Positions 45,190-57,567 of a stretch of DNA of 64,000 nt are shown one piece after another (within the stretch, counting starts at the first letter, position 1; every line of letters starts with the position of its first letter). The stretch is taken from positions 4,443,001-4,507,000 of the forward strand of contig NC_081807.1 of the NCBI RefSeq assembly GCF_030704535.1. Reading direction: 5' to 3'. Under the pieces are notes generated by a model that was not told the DNA's origin, made no database searches, and worked only from the letters and a program-made list of their open reading frames with translations. The position numbers and the translations under genes are program-made. This DNA comes from Vitis vinifera. Taxonomy: Eukaryota; Streptophyta; Magnoliopsida; Vitales; Vitaceae.

Positions 45190-47040
45190 CAATGCAGAAT
45201 ACGCTCTATCTACACCATAGGGATGAACTCTCATACAATTAGAATTGATAGAGCCCCTCAAGTCAACGAGTGATTTGTTATTACCCATATGAACCTGTTT
45301 CATGGAATTTCCATTTTAATAGGTTGGGTTACCACCACTCTTGACTTCTGTAATAGGCAAAAGCCCCATCCCCCTTGATGTTTCTTCCGCTAGTTTCTTA
45401 CTTAGTGGTTTGGTTAAAGGATCAACCAAATTCAACTCTGACCTCACAAATTCTAGGGATATAACCCCTGTTTCAAGCAGCTGTCGCACAATATTGTGCC
45501 TTAGGCGTATATGTCTATTCTTCCCATTAAATATTTTACTCTTAGCCTTAGCAATTGCAGCTTGGCTATCACAACGCATAGACACAGACGGGGTTGGTCT
45601 CGTCCATAAAGGGATATTTGCTAAGAGGTTTCTAAGCCACTCAATCTTAGAACTTGTCTTTTATAAGGCAATAAACTCGACCTCCATAGTAGATCGAGTA
45701 ATGCAAGTTTGCTTGCCAGACTTCCAAGAAACAACACTTCCACCAAGGATGAAAACATATCCACTAGTGGATTTCATCTCATCTGAATCTAAGATCCAAT
45801 TTGCATCACTAAATCCTTCAAGGACACTTGGAAATTCATTAAAGCACTAACCATAGTTAATGGTGCCTCTCAAATACTTAAGGACTCTACGAACAATAGT
45901 CTAATGGTCCTAATTAGAACTTTGGGTGTACCGACTCAATCTATCTACTACATAAGCAAGTTTGGTACAGTTCATTAAGTACATTAGGCTTCCTATGATC
46001 TGAGCATACTCTATTTGGGTAATACTATGTTCTCTATTTTCTTTAGCTGTGAGCTGGGATCATAAGGAGTTGACATTGGTTTACAATCAAAGTGTTCAAA
46101 CTTCCTTAGGATCTTCTCAACATAGTGTTGATCTTGAGAAAGTTTAAGCCCATTAGATGTTCTAGTTATTTTAATTCCTAGAATCACCTCTACCTCTCCT
46201 AGGACTTTCATATCAAACTTAGAACCTAGGAATTTCTTGTAAGGTCTTCTATTTTGAATATGACAAATGGATAGGAGAGCTTCCCCCCACAAGTTCAAGG
46301 ATACTCCTGAACTTACCAACACTGCATCAAAGGTTTTAAGTCAGTCAAAAAGTGTCCCAAGTTCACTACATCAATTGCATAGAAAACCCTTTCTTACCAT
46401 CTCTTAAAGAATGTTCCTTTGAAGGGATCAATTTTAAAGGTGTTAGGACAGGTGTGAACCAGGGAAGCTTCCATTTAGATTTATTTCAAGATTGTTGGAT
46501 TTAAGGGTATGAAAACAAAAGACTAGCCCAAAAGACAAACAAAGAACATAATAAATAAGAAGAAAAATTTATCGTGACAACCACTGTCTTTGAAATAGAT
46601 CCACCCTCCTTGAAGACGAACTCGGTGCACTAGGGTACCGGTGATCTACCTCTAGTATTCAACAATCAGATCCCGCCTTGGGTGCACTCTGTAAGCGAGA
46701 TGTGTACAACTTGGGTTTTGAATAAATTCCTCCAGAAGGATGTGTGAAAAAAACTTCCTGAAAAACTCTAAAAAATTCTCTGAAAAATTGGTATTCATAT
46801 AGAGAGAAGGGTGACTTGCTTTTATAGGCCACTAACACGATCCAATGAGAATCTACTTGTAATTAGAAGATGACACAAAGTGGAAGGGGAATCTACTTAT
46901 AAAAAGAATGAGACTCCACTAGCACAATCCCAATAGGACTCTTCCCAAAAATATAACATTAATAGAATAAAATAAAATAAAATAATAAAATAATTCTCAA
47001 TAGGACACTTCCCAAAAATAAAAGTAAAAATTATTTACAC
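45190..47040 (-). mobile_element. Decayed Ty1/copia fragment
   Basis: RNase H-like sequence (CDSQAAIAKAKS, then NIVRQLLETG and DPLTKPL, about 45370-45580) and reverse-transcriptase C-terminal sequence (LGIKITRTSNGLKLSQDQHY region, about 46090-46200) lie on the minus strand. 46480-47040 has LTR-like character but no repeat partner was found. Most of the element is missing and the rest has many breaks; it is much older than the element at 12794. Its right edge truncates the P450 piece at about 47050. Confidence 0.65.
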
Positions 47041-47049
47041 TCTTCCTAC

Positions 47050-47819
47050 ACCCAGCACCTGATCCATCTCCCTAGTTGTTCTCTTCATTTTTGTCGTATA
47101 TCCTCTCACAGTGTCTGACCAGCCAAGGAAGGGGATTTGCATCAAAAACCATAAATATCCCCGAAAGATATAACAAATCGCCAAGGGCCTTCCGGCACTG
47201 TCTTGATTCATAGTCGTTTGTAATGGTGCCAAAATGCTGTTTCCCAGCTACTACGCTCACCATTACATTTGTTGCCATGTGCCAACACTTCTCCTTCATC
47301 TCGACCAAAAGAGGCCTGTCCCCATTTTGTATCCATTGCCCATAGAGCTCTTTGATGAAAAGCTTAACTTCTGAGTCCCGGACATGGTTGAGTAACTCAA
47401 GCTGGAGGTTTGAGAGGAGCTCAACCGAGGCCAACTTCCTTACATCACGCCAGTATGGCCCGTAAGGAGAGAAACCAAACATGGCATGGTCATAGCCCAT
47501 GAGCTTTCATGCCAAGGATCTGGGTCGAGTGGCAAATGCTCTGTCCATGGTAGTGAAACATTCTTTTGCTGCGTCCCAGCTGCTAACCAAAAAAGTTTTG
47601 CGCGGGCCAATATGAAAGCAAAAGATTGGTCCATACTTATCTGCCATGCTCCAAATGCTTGATGTTGGGGCTTGCCTGCTCATAGAAGATGAAGGTGTCC
47701 GATTCAAGGCCATGCCCTGGATGGTTCTGGTGCCCTTTTGCCTTTGTTCTTGTTCCCTTCGGCTTTAATCAACCACAAACAGAAGGCCAAAAACGATGAT
47801 CCCTCGAAACTGAAGCCAT
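47050..47819 (-). pseudogene. CYP82-type P450 pseudogene (type B), exon 1 fragment
   Basis: Exon 1 only, from the ATG at 47819 to about the AKMKRTTREMDQVLG region, where a retroelement fragment begins. Recognisable words include [30 protein letters not shown] and [12 protein letters not shown] follows RSLA near 47510, the membrane anchor is shortened as in the copy at 3514-18403, and later frames shift near 47640 and 47130. At about 47270 it has a single TTGCC with no insertion: the empty site of the copia element in its sister. No exon 2 remains. Confidence 0.85.
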
Positions 47820-47854
47820 GACTCAATAGAAAAGAAAATGTTTTAGGGGGAAGA

Positions 47855-48330
47855 TGTTAAGATATGGACTCACACATATTTAACAATGTTACATGACTAA
47901 GCTATTCGCCTTTTGATATTTATTTTGTATCAGTTTTCCATAGTATGGGCCACCTTATGTGTAGAGCCCATTGCCATCACGAGCCTTAGATGATGGGCCT
48001 AAGACTCGTGAGGCCCAATAGCCAAAGGGTATGGTCCTATGCAGGAGGGTATAAAATCAAAGGCTAAGTGTCTGTTCAATCGAATCACATAATTTGAAAT
48101 AAAAACAGACTTGTTTTCTCTCCCACTCCCATCGTCAGAGAGAATCCAGAAAGAGATGGTGCCCTCCACAGCCTTAGAAGATCCATACCTTGTTCATTCA
48201 ACACTCAAAATGGAATCAAGTTAGTTCAGTATGTTCCCTTTCTATAGAAATGTTTGGCATAATTTCTTCGTATGATTCAACATGCAATTCCTGTCTAATA
48301 ATTGGATACAAGAAAAATGGAGTTTCAACA
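47855..48330. mobile_element. Solo LTR, 476 bp (copy 2)
   Basis: The same LTR as 18439-18914, same length, with a perfect GAAGA duplication at 47850-47854 and 48331-48335. It was therefore in place before the segmental duplication. Confidence 0.8.
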
Positions 48331-48335
48331 GAAGA

Positions 48336-50245
48336 ATCACTTCCCACTACCATATATATATCTCTAATGTTCTGCCTATACCAGGAAAAGGATTCCAAGA
48401 TCCTTAGAAAAGAAAAAGAAAAAAAAAAAATTCTTTTCTGTAAATTCAGCTCTGTTCTTTTCCTTTCTGTTCCTTCAGCTAACTGATTTTGAATTTTGAA
48501 GAACCAACCCTGAAAAAGGATGATCACCTTCTTGGTAATGGGTCTGTTGTTTATTCGTGGACGGCTGCATTTAAATTTAAATATGCTTGAATGAGTGGGT
48601 TTGGTGCCTAAATAAAACCAAGGAATCTTCTGTTTTGTCTATAGTTCTAATGCGTTCCAGCACTAAGTAACAAAAGTGTTCATGTTTATATAAACAATAG
48701 CATGAGAGTAGGGCCTAGTAACTACGGTGTTTAAAACGTTAACGGCTGGGTAAGGATTCTTTAAAGTTACAGAGTACTTCTAGTTCTAGCTTAAAAAAAT
48801 AGTTTTGACAAAAAAAAAAAAAAAACTAGATAAAATTTAGACAAGGGTTTTAAAAAGTTAAAAAAATCAATTGTAATATACTTCATAGATTGCATTTACA
48901 GTGATTTTAAAAAATGTTTTTAATATTTAAAATTTTTTATCTTTCAAACATTAAATATGCTAAAAATATTTTCAATAATTACTCTCAAACATACTCTTAA
49001 AATAGCACTAAGAGTGCGCTTAAAAGTGTTTTTATTCAAAAAAATTTTAATGACAATGTTTTCTCATAAAATATTATTTTTTGAAAAATCATCAATCAAG
49101 TGTTTTTCTAAAAAGTGATTTTTCAAAATTTGAATAGTATTTCTTAAATTCAATGTTTTTTTAAAAAAACATCTTTTTAAAGTAAAAGCACTTCTTAGAA
49201 TCACCACCAAGATAAGTCTTAATAAATGATTCTCTAAAAAAAAACTATTAGAGAAAATACTTTTACAAAAATCACGTTGACGCAGTTTTAGAATTTTGAA
49301 TAGTATTTCCTAAATTCTGTTAAACATTTAATGGTTTTTTTTAAACTTCTTTTTACGATAAAAGCACTTTCTAGGATCACTACCAAAATAACTCTTAATA
49401 AATTATTATCTGAAAAAGACTATTAAAGAAAATACTTTCACAAAAATCATGTTTAGTAAAAACATGGATAAACACATTTTTAAAATTCATTTGATAATAA
49501 TTTTAGAATGTATTTTTAATTTTTTTAGTATTTAAAAATTTTTTTCAAAAGAAATATTTTTAACTTCTAAAAAAATTATAAACGCTTTTTAAAACCTCTA
49601 TCAAACAAGTTCTTAAATCATGTTACAAATGATGAGTTTTAAAGGCCGCACTCATTCCATTCACTCACCTGTTATTCTTGAACACTTTAAATTCAACATT
49701 TCTATTTTTTTTTTCCAAAAAAAGCTTAAGTTATGTTCACAAATTGTTATTAAGAATAATTATTTTTATTTTTGAGAATTAAAAAAAAATAAAAACGTAT
49801 TTAATTAATTTTTAGAAATGGTTGAAAATAAAGCATTGGAGATAGAAGGTCATTTTTAAAAAAATATTTGAAAATTAAAAAAGAAAAAAACATGTTAAGA
49901 AATTTCTAAAATTTCAAACATATTTTTATTTTAGAAAATATGATAAAACAAAATTTGAAAATAGTTTAAAAATATATATATTTTTAAGAATTATTTTTAA
50001 AAACATTCCCAAAATAGACCCAAGACTCTTAATTTTAACATGTTCCAGTTAAATTACAAACACAAGGTACCTAGAAAGTATCCTGATTAAGAAAGCTTGA
50101 GTAGATATGCAAGGACGGCAAGTGATGTATGTGAGGCTTTTCATCGAGGTTTATTTAGGCGGATACGCATCCCGAGTGACCTCCAGTGGAGTAGACCCTT
50201 CCTGGGCTAACCAGGGGATTTTGTGGCACACATTAGGATACTACT
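48336..50245. other. Intergenic AT-rich DNA (copy of 18920-20849)
   Basis: No gene. It differs from the first copy by scattered substitutions and small indels, mostly in A/T runs. Confidence 0.6.
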
Positions 50246-52161
50246 TTAGTGGTAGAGCTCGGAGGGTAGCCTTGGGACTAGGGTGACCTCCAGCGGAGTT
50301 GCTTTAGGCAAAGCGAGCCCAACACCTTCAGTCATATCCAGGGGTGAATCTGCAACCACGCCCAATTCAAAACCATGAAGCAATCTGGCTAGTGTCAGCT
50401 GCAGGATCTCCAGAGCAAATGAGATTCCTGGGCACATCCTTCTGCCTGACCCAAATGGTAGAAGTTCAAAATGTTGACCCCTAACGTCCAAACCCACATG
50501 CTTTGTCAGGAACCTCTCAGGTTGGAACTCCAAAGGATCCGACCAAATTGTGGGATCGCGGTGTAACTTCCAGAGGTTAACCAGAAGGCGAGTCCCAGCT
50601 TGGATGTGGAAGCCAGCAATAGTGCAGTCCTCCATGGCCTCATGTGGCAGTGCAAGCGGCCCAGCAGGGTATAGTCGTAAAGTCTCCTTGATAATGGCTT
50701 GCAAGTAGACTAGCTTCTTTATATCTGATTCGTACACTTGCTGATTCCTTCCCACATGGAAGTCCAACTCTTCTTGTGCCTTTTTTAGAGCATGAGGGTT
50801 GTTCATTAGCAGAGAGAGTGCCCAGGTGAGTGTGATCGCTATTGTATCATTGCTCGCCAACATGACAGTCTGCATCAACATATTACACCCATGTTGAACT
50901 TGTGATTAAAGAAAAAAGTCCATACATCATTTGTGAAATAGTATGTCTAGCGTGTCGGCAGAAGAATTATGACTGGGGAATCCGGGTATAAAAAAATTAT
51001 CCCAGTTCCTGTTATATTCCAGCCTAATTTATGAATTCTGTCTGCTGTTTCCTTAGGGAATGGTCACGGCAATTTTTGTCAAAGAAACAAACAGAGTTAC
51101 TTCAATAGTCCTGAAATACTGTATAGCAGAAGGAAAAAATAGATCATGATGTAGTAATACGAGTATTATCAAGGTCTTGATGAAGTTGCAGATGCTCATG
51201 AGGATGGTGGTGTTATGAAGTAGTAGAAACATACCAAGCAAGTGGCTTTGATGACAGTATCATGGTCATGGTCATGGCCAGAGAACTGAGCATCATCTAT
51301 AACAGACAGCATGGCGTGAATGAAGTCTTGCTCAGCCTCATTGATGCTTCCGGAAAGCCTCTTCTGACGATGCTCCTCCACCCATCTTCCAATAACCTGA
51401 TCCAACTGCCTAGCTGTTCCCTTCATTTTTGCTGTATATCCCCTCACTGTGTCTAACCATCCAAGGAAGGGTACTGCATCAGAAACCATAAATTGCCCCA
51501 TTAGATTCATGAAATCACCTAGGGCTTGGCACCATCTTGACTCGCCATTTCCACACCGTTTCCCAGCAACTGTTCTCATCACCAAATTTGCTACCAGGTG
51601 CTCAAACTTTTTCTTCATGTCCACCAAAACAGGGCTGCCTCCATTATCTACCCATTGCCCATAGAGCTCTTGGATGAAAAACGTGACTTCTGAGTCCCGG
51701 ACATGCTTGAGCATCTCGTGCTGGCGGTTGGAGAGGAGCTCAACCATGGCTAGCCTCCGCACATCACGCCAGTATGGACCGTGACGTTCAAACGCAAACA
51801 TGGCATGTTCATAGCCCATGAGCTTTACTGCTAAGGATCTTGGTCGGTTGGCGAGTGCCTTGTCCTTGGTAGTGTAACATTCTTTTGCTACTTCCGAGCT
51901 ACTAACCACCAGAGCTGTTCGAAGGCCAAGACGAATGGAGAAGATTGGTCCATACTCATCAGCCATGGCTCCAAATGTCCTATGTAGTGGCTTGTCTGCT
52001 CCTAGAAGATGAAGGTGACCCATTACAGGCCATGCCCCGGAGGGCTCTGGTGGGCTTCTGCCTTTGTTCTTGTTGCCTTTGGCATTAACCAACCACAGAC
52101 AGATAATTGCAAAAAGAATGCCGAAAACTGTGACATCTTGAAGCTGAAGAGAGAATCCCAT
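50246..52161 (-). CDS. Cytochrome P450, CYP82 family (second type C gene, open)
   Basis: Exons 52161-51235 and 50869-50246 are identical in length and splice sites to the gene at 20850-22763 and also give 516 aa. The start is MGFSLQLQD; the longer frame beginning MVILHG is upstream leader. K-helix ETLR, PERF and the haem loop FGSGRRMCPG (Cys 455) are intact. One change stands out: the I-helix reads LASNDTIAITLTW where the sister reads LAGNDT, so the conserved Gly 315 is Ser. That glycine makes room for dioxygen in most P450s, so activity may be altered. Otherwise the two proteins differ at only a few positions. It is the last gene of the P450 cluster. Confidence 0.88.
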
Positions 52162-54165
52162 TAGAAGATGGAGATACAAAATTCTGGTTCTCCTCCGTTT
52201 CCTTTCTTGTCCATGAAGGATTACCATCCTCCTCCTTTTCCTTTTTTAGTTCATTTCATTTTGTCGTTGACGTTGTTGACAAGCGTGGTCCCGGGCTGAC
52301 AGCTTCTTCCGCAAGTGCCATGGCCCATGGGTTGGTGATTTTGCCCGATCTCGAGGTAGATTCCCACCGAGGGGAACTTTTTTTTAAAAAAAAAAAAAAA
52401 CAAAAGTGGTGGTGGTTGAGGATAAGGATGAAATTATCAATAATTATAAATATACGGCTAATTTTATTTTATGAATATACTTAATATATAAAAAATATAT
52501 CATATTTTGATATAAAATATACCTAAAATTGATCGAAACTTATAAATATATAAAAATAAAATTTTTAAAAATAAAATTAAAAATATAATAAATATTTTAA
52601 AATTACTTTATTTATAAAAAAATTGATATATATATATATATATATTATAATTTATCATATTTAATGGTAATATTGTATGTACATATTAAAAAATATATAT
52701 TTTATAAATATACATTTATTATTAAATTATATTAAATATTATTTGACATAATATTGTGATATTTCATTATTAAAAATTATATTTAATATTAAAATTAAAT
52801 TTATAATCTATTTAATTCAATTGTGTTAAATGATATAAAATAAATAATGATATATGTATGATTTTTAATATTTAATTAATATATTAATGATATTAAAAAT
52901 ACTATGAAAAAAAATTATCACGATAAAATTTATATTTTTAGTAATTAATTAAATAATTTTTTTTCATTTAATTATAAAATAATTATAATTAACTTGTTAT
53001 TTAAAACATTCTTTTAATATTATGTTTATATAATGAGTTTTAGTATATATATTTTTAGTGTCACATATAATAAGGGGCAAACTTGTCTCAGCGATTGGTG
53101 AACATTTTGGTTAGGGTTCGATTCCCTCAACAGCAATAGAAGATTTGAAATTTTTTGAAGTTTGACCAGTCAAAATATTAGCGAAAAATCAATAAATTGC
53201 TGATAAATTGTGAAAATTTGGTGAAATTTTCAATAAATTGCCAAAATATCGAGGTGTCGATATTTCTTTTCTATATATCATGTCGAGATCCACCAATACA
53301 CGATATTTCAACGATATATTGTGGAAATATTACAATATTTTAATCACTGATTGAGGTCAGATTTTGAGGTAGGCCAGTCTCTTGATGGTCCCATTTTTAG
53401 CCGCTCAAGAGAAAATGACTTAGTGGAAAGTTCAGTTCAGGTGCTTTCAGCCCAAGTTGTGCCTCCTCTTTACCTACCACACAATACATAGACTTACAAG
53501 CTCATCTCCAATATGATTTGATCAATGTTCTCTTTACTTATTTATCTCTGAAAGTCTAATATAAGTATGCCGGAGCCGGTCTACTCTCTTGGTCACTTAT
53601 ATTTTTCTTGATAGGTATCTTCATGTTGTTATTTCTGGTGCTAACACAGGTTCAGTGGACTAAAAGTACCAGTTCCAGGCATAAAAAGGAACCATATGTA
53701 GGCACAATTGCCTGATGAAGGAAGATATTAGAGCATTCTCTCATGCACACCTCACTCTGCATGGAGGACGATGACTAGTAATCTCGTGCACAGCCACACG
53801 ACAAACCAGCAATGTAAACTTGATTCGGTATCACTTCTCGCTAAATAAAAGGTCGGAGAGTTTGTCACAACATCAACAAATTTAGCTCCTCTTTTTCTTC
53901 TCTATGTTTTTGTTTAACTAATTGATTTTCTGAGGTCTGCAAACCAAGAACTGTTCTACCTTCCTGATTAGCTCTAGAGTTGATGGGGGAGAAAATGTCA
54001 ATTTCTATGAAGATTAAAGTGTAATCAAACAACAAACAAGAAGAAAAAGAAGAAGATGCACTTTACGAGTATCAGATATGACTGCAATGTAAAAATATAT
54101 AATTCCAATTTGAAGAAGAAAAAAACTTTCAGATCATCAAAGCTTATTGTTTAAATTTCAAAAAA
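52162..54165. other. Upstream flank of the second type C gene
   Basis: No gene. An A-run lies at about 52385-52400, very AT-rich DNA with a (TA)n run at about 52625-52645, then sequence matching 23480-24570. The copies differ most in the AT-rich core. Confidence 0.6.
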
Positions 54166-54175
54166 AAAAAAAATC

Positions 54176-57100
54176 CTAAACAACTGCTGTTAGATCATCA
54201 AGTGCATCAAACCCATCCAATCCCCGCCTTGCTTCTTGTTCTATCTCTTTCACCACTCCATCAAACCAGCGCCTGGATGTCGGTAGTCTTGAAAGTGTCA
54301 AACAAAATCCCTGCAGCCTGTTTGGAAGAAGAAGATGGAACCATAAAGCTTTTGCCACTAAGGGCTAGAAAGTTATTATCAAATGAATAAAAAGAATAAG
54401 AGATTGAGCGAGTATACTTATTAATGCAGATTGTGAAAGCATGATTCGCATTAAAATGAGGAAGAGGACATAACTCAGAAAAAAAGCAGAACACAACTAT
54501 TAATTTACTTTACCTTCTACTAATACCCTCTAACTGAGCTCTCCTAATCTCATCTTCTGGTGGGAAGCCACCATTTTGCCAAGCTTCCATTCTTTCTCTA
54601 TCACCATGGTACAGAGAAAATTTGTAGAGGTATAATTCTTCAGTCTCTACTAGATTTAGTCTCTTGAGCTGCTCTTTCATGATGCTCATGGGCTCAAACA
54701 TCCAGTCAAAAACCCTTCCCTCAGGTCTGTTCAAACTTGTTAATTCAACATTGTCACCTGATAGAGTAGGCAATGGCAATGAGAAATTGATGAACTTTCT
54801 ATCTCAACCCAACTCAAAAGAAAGATTCTATAAATAAAATTTAAGACAAACTGAAGGTTTTCAATCTTATGACAGATCCTAACAAGCTTTGTCATACATT
54901 CTCTGTGAACTTGATCGATAAGGTTCACCAGATTTGTTCATGAAAGCATGCATTCACCATTCTTGATGAGGCATATAACAGACTTATATGTTCTCTGAAA
55001 CAAAATGTTAAAAAAATGAGGTAATAGGCAGTTATCCATACGCATGAGAAATCCAGGGGAACCACTCTTGATAGAGTGAAGGAAGCATTCCAGAAACGAA
55101 TAAGCAGGAATTCCAATATTAATTATCTTGTTCTTTGAATTTCGCCATGTCTCCAGATCTGGCATCCCAACAGCTCCAGCTCTGAGAAGCTCTTTCCCGG
55201 TGTGCTCACATGCTTTGAAGTAGTTATCCCATATCTGATCAATGCATTGATTCAAGTGGTTAGCAACTATCCATACATACATGTGATAAGGTGCTAAAGT
55301 TCTTGGAGTTTCTTGGTGTTCAGACACCATGATCTGCATAAAAAAGCCCATCCTCACTCCAAACCGAAAACGAAACACAGCCCAGTTACAAAATCAATGT
55401 GCACTTACATTCCACAGTCAGATAGATACTGAATGATGTCAAACATACCCTTCTAATTGAGGGGGGAAATGGCACAAAAAAAAAAACTATAGTAATTGCA
55501 GAAATGGAAGACACTACAGCAGTATTCCCACAATCAGGACATACATGCACAAGCTATTACATAATAGAATCATAAGGTACATGTTCTTACCATCACAGCA
55601 CTAAGTGCCCTCTTTTTCTCAGAAGCTGTCCTTACAAGAGGTTCATTGGCATGGAGCTGTTCATTCAGCCCATTTACAGACACCAGTGTTGGACTATAAG
55701 TCAGCTGCTTGCAATATCTTGGTCTGGCTGCCCACATGAACAGAGGTTATCTTCTGGTACAAAGAGATACAAATTTTACAATAAAATAGTGTATGTTTAA
55801 CTGATAACAAGTCAGACAACAGCAAAATTGAAGTTGAAACAAAAAAATACATGTATATTTACAGTATAATCCATGAGGAATTGACTTGTGATGCAAAACT
55901 TGAATACCTGGGAAAGCAGGATCCTTCTCGTAGGTAAAGGAAGTCATTGGTGGACTCATCAAACAATGACATAGATGCAACTATATATAGCAACCCCCTC
56001 TTTATAGAGCTTTCCTGAAGCAATTCCATGGCAAAATCATAAGCATAATAACCATCAACGCATAAGGAAACCAGGCTGGAGCATGAGAGAACAAAGATCA
56101 AATAATCAGTATTGGAAGCACTAGATAATTGAAATAGTACCTGATATGCAATAACAGCAGCACAACAGCCAAAGAAGAAACTCGAAATAACTCCAGCCAA
56201 AGCAGCTAAAACAACCACAATTGGCCACAACAAAATCAAAAGCCCTGCAAAGGGGACACAGATGGTTTCAAAGAAAGGCCCCTCCCTTCCAATAAGATCA
56301 TGCAGTAACTGATTCCACCCTTTGAACAGCAAGATGGGGGATTTATAGAGGACTATCAGAGTTATAAAAGGCACGTCAACCAGAACTCCGAGAATTGCAC
56401 ATAAAATGCAACCTGGTATCTCAAAAACCCTGCATGAAGATTACTGAAGATCAGCTGCTGCCCATATCCCAAATTCTCCCATAACATTGACAAATTGAGA
56501 AAATAATAATAAATAGCATAGATTTATACTTTAGTTCTATGGGCTTCTCCCCTTTTGATTCAAGCAATCCATCCATCACTGAGAAGTAAGAATGGAAAGA
56601 AAAATCAGCAAAATCACGGACAATTGTGCAGGCACCCCAAACATTGCTCCAAGTACCATCCTATAGAAGTAATTCTTAAATTATTAAATCCACTCAATAA
56701 CAATCAATCAAACTACAAAATCGAATGCCCAAGGAGATCAGTGGAAAAGATACCGTGAAGCATCTGATCAATTTTGTTCGTAAAGAAACACCTTCCATGC
56801 TAACAGCCTTGAATGTATCCATCACAGGGCAAATGAAACCATAACCAATTCCCATAATCACACTACCAACCACCCCAACAACTGTCCACAATGCTACTGG
56901 AATTGGGACCATAAGAATCAATAGGCACTTCAAATATGGATCAAATTTCTTTGTCCTGTTCTTCATAAGTTACATTGAGTCAGTGAATTAATTGAATATA
57001 AACAAATAAATATTGAAACGGAAGGTTTCCTTCTGTATTCCCATGTTTGGTAGCTGGGAAAAAAAACAAAAAGAGGAAAATTTTGAATCTTAATCATACG

Positions 57101-57421
57101 GCATGTTGTCTTCCAGAAAGGAAAAGAGTTAAACCAAACAACCCCTTCTATCGGACACAGATGAGAAGAGGGTTTACTTAGGATTCAAATTTTTTTTGCT
57201 CTTCTTTCCCGTTCTGAGAAACCAAACAGCGCAATCTTCCTAGTTCCTTTCAACTCGAATAATACAGAGTAAAGAAACAAACCTCACTATACAGTAAACA
57301 GTCCAAACAAGATGACAAGGCCATAGCCCTACCACAACACCTATGTCCCCAAAAGCTATTACTAGAAACACAAAGGGACTGAAAATACCACCTGCATATC
57401 ATGAATCCATATATTGATTAG

Positions 57422-57459
<38 letters not shown>

Positions 57460-57567
57460 GACAGAGAGAGGACCTTTGATGATGCCAAGAGCAAAGAGAA
57501 GAACAAAGACAGGGAGGAAGAAGATGAAGTAACAGAGATATGTGAGAAACCCCTTTGAATCCACCAT
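54176..57567 (-). CDS. Multi-pass membrane protein, At3g27390 type
   Basis: Ten exons can be placed by GT-AG sites: 57567-57474, 57391-57283, 56955-56754, 56660-56530, 56429-56141, 56014-55908, 55723-55591, 55333-55042, 54757-54514 and 54317-54176. They sum to 1,743 nt in one frame and give 580 aa, close to the roughly 590 aa of the Arabidopsis protein. The start is MVDSKGF. Several hydrophobic segments are visible: YLCYFIFFLPVFVLLFAL, CLLILMVPIPVALWTVVG, IPGCILCAILGVLVDVPF and LLILLWPIVVVLAALAG. Family signatures DGTWSNVWGA, LLFKGWNQLLHDLIGREGPF and REGSCFPR are present. The C-terminal third is soluble, with GRVFDWMFEPM and RLNLVETEE. The molecular function of this plant family is not established. 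A (GA)n microsatellite sits in intron 1 (about 57425-57470). Confidence 0.9.

Larger units (their letters stand above)
47045..54165. repeat. Segmental duplication, copy 2
   Basis: Counterpart of about 12575-24570 minus the copia element. It is bounded on the left by the decayed copia fragment and on the right by an A-run 10 bp before the stop codon of the membrane-protein gene at 54176. The match runs through coding and noncoding DNA alike. Confidence 0.85.
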
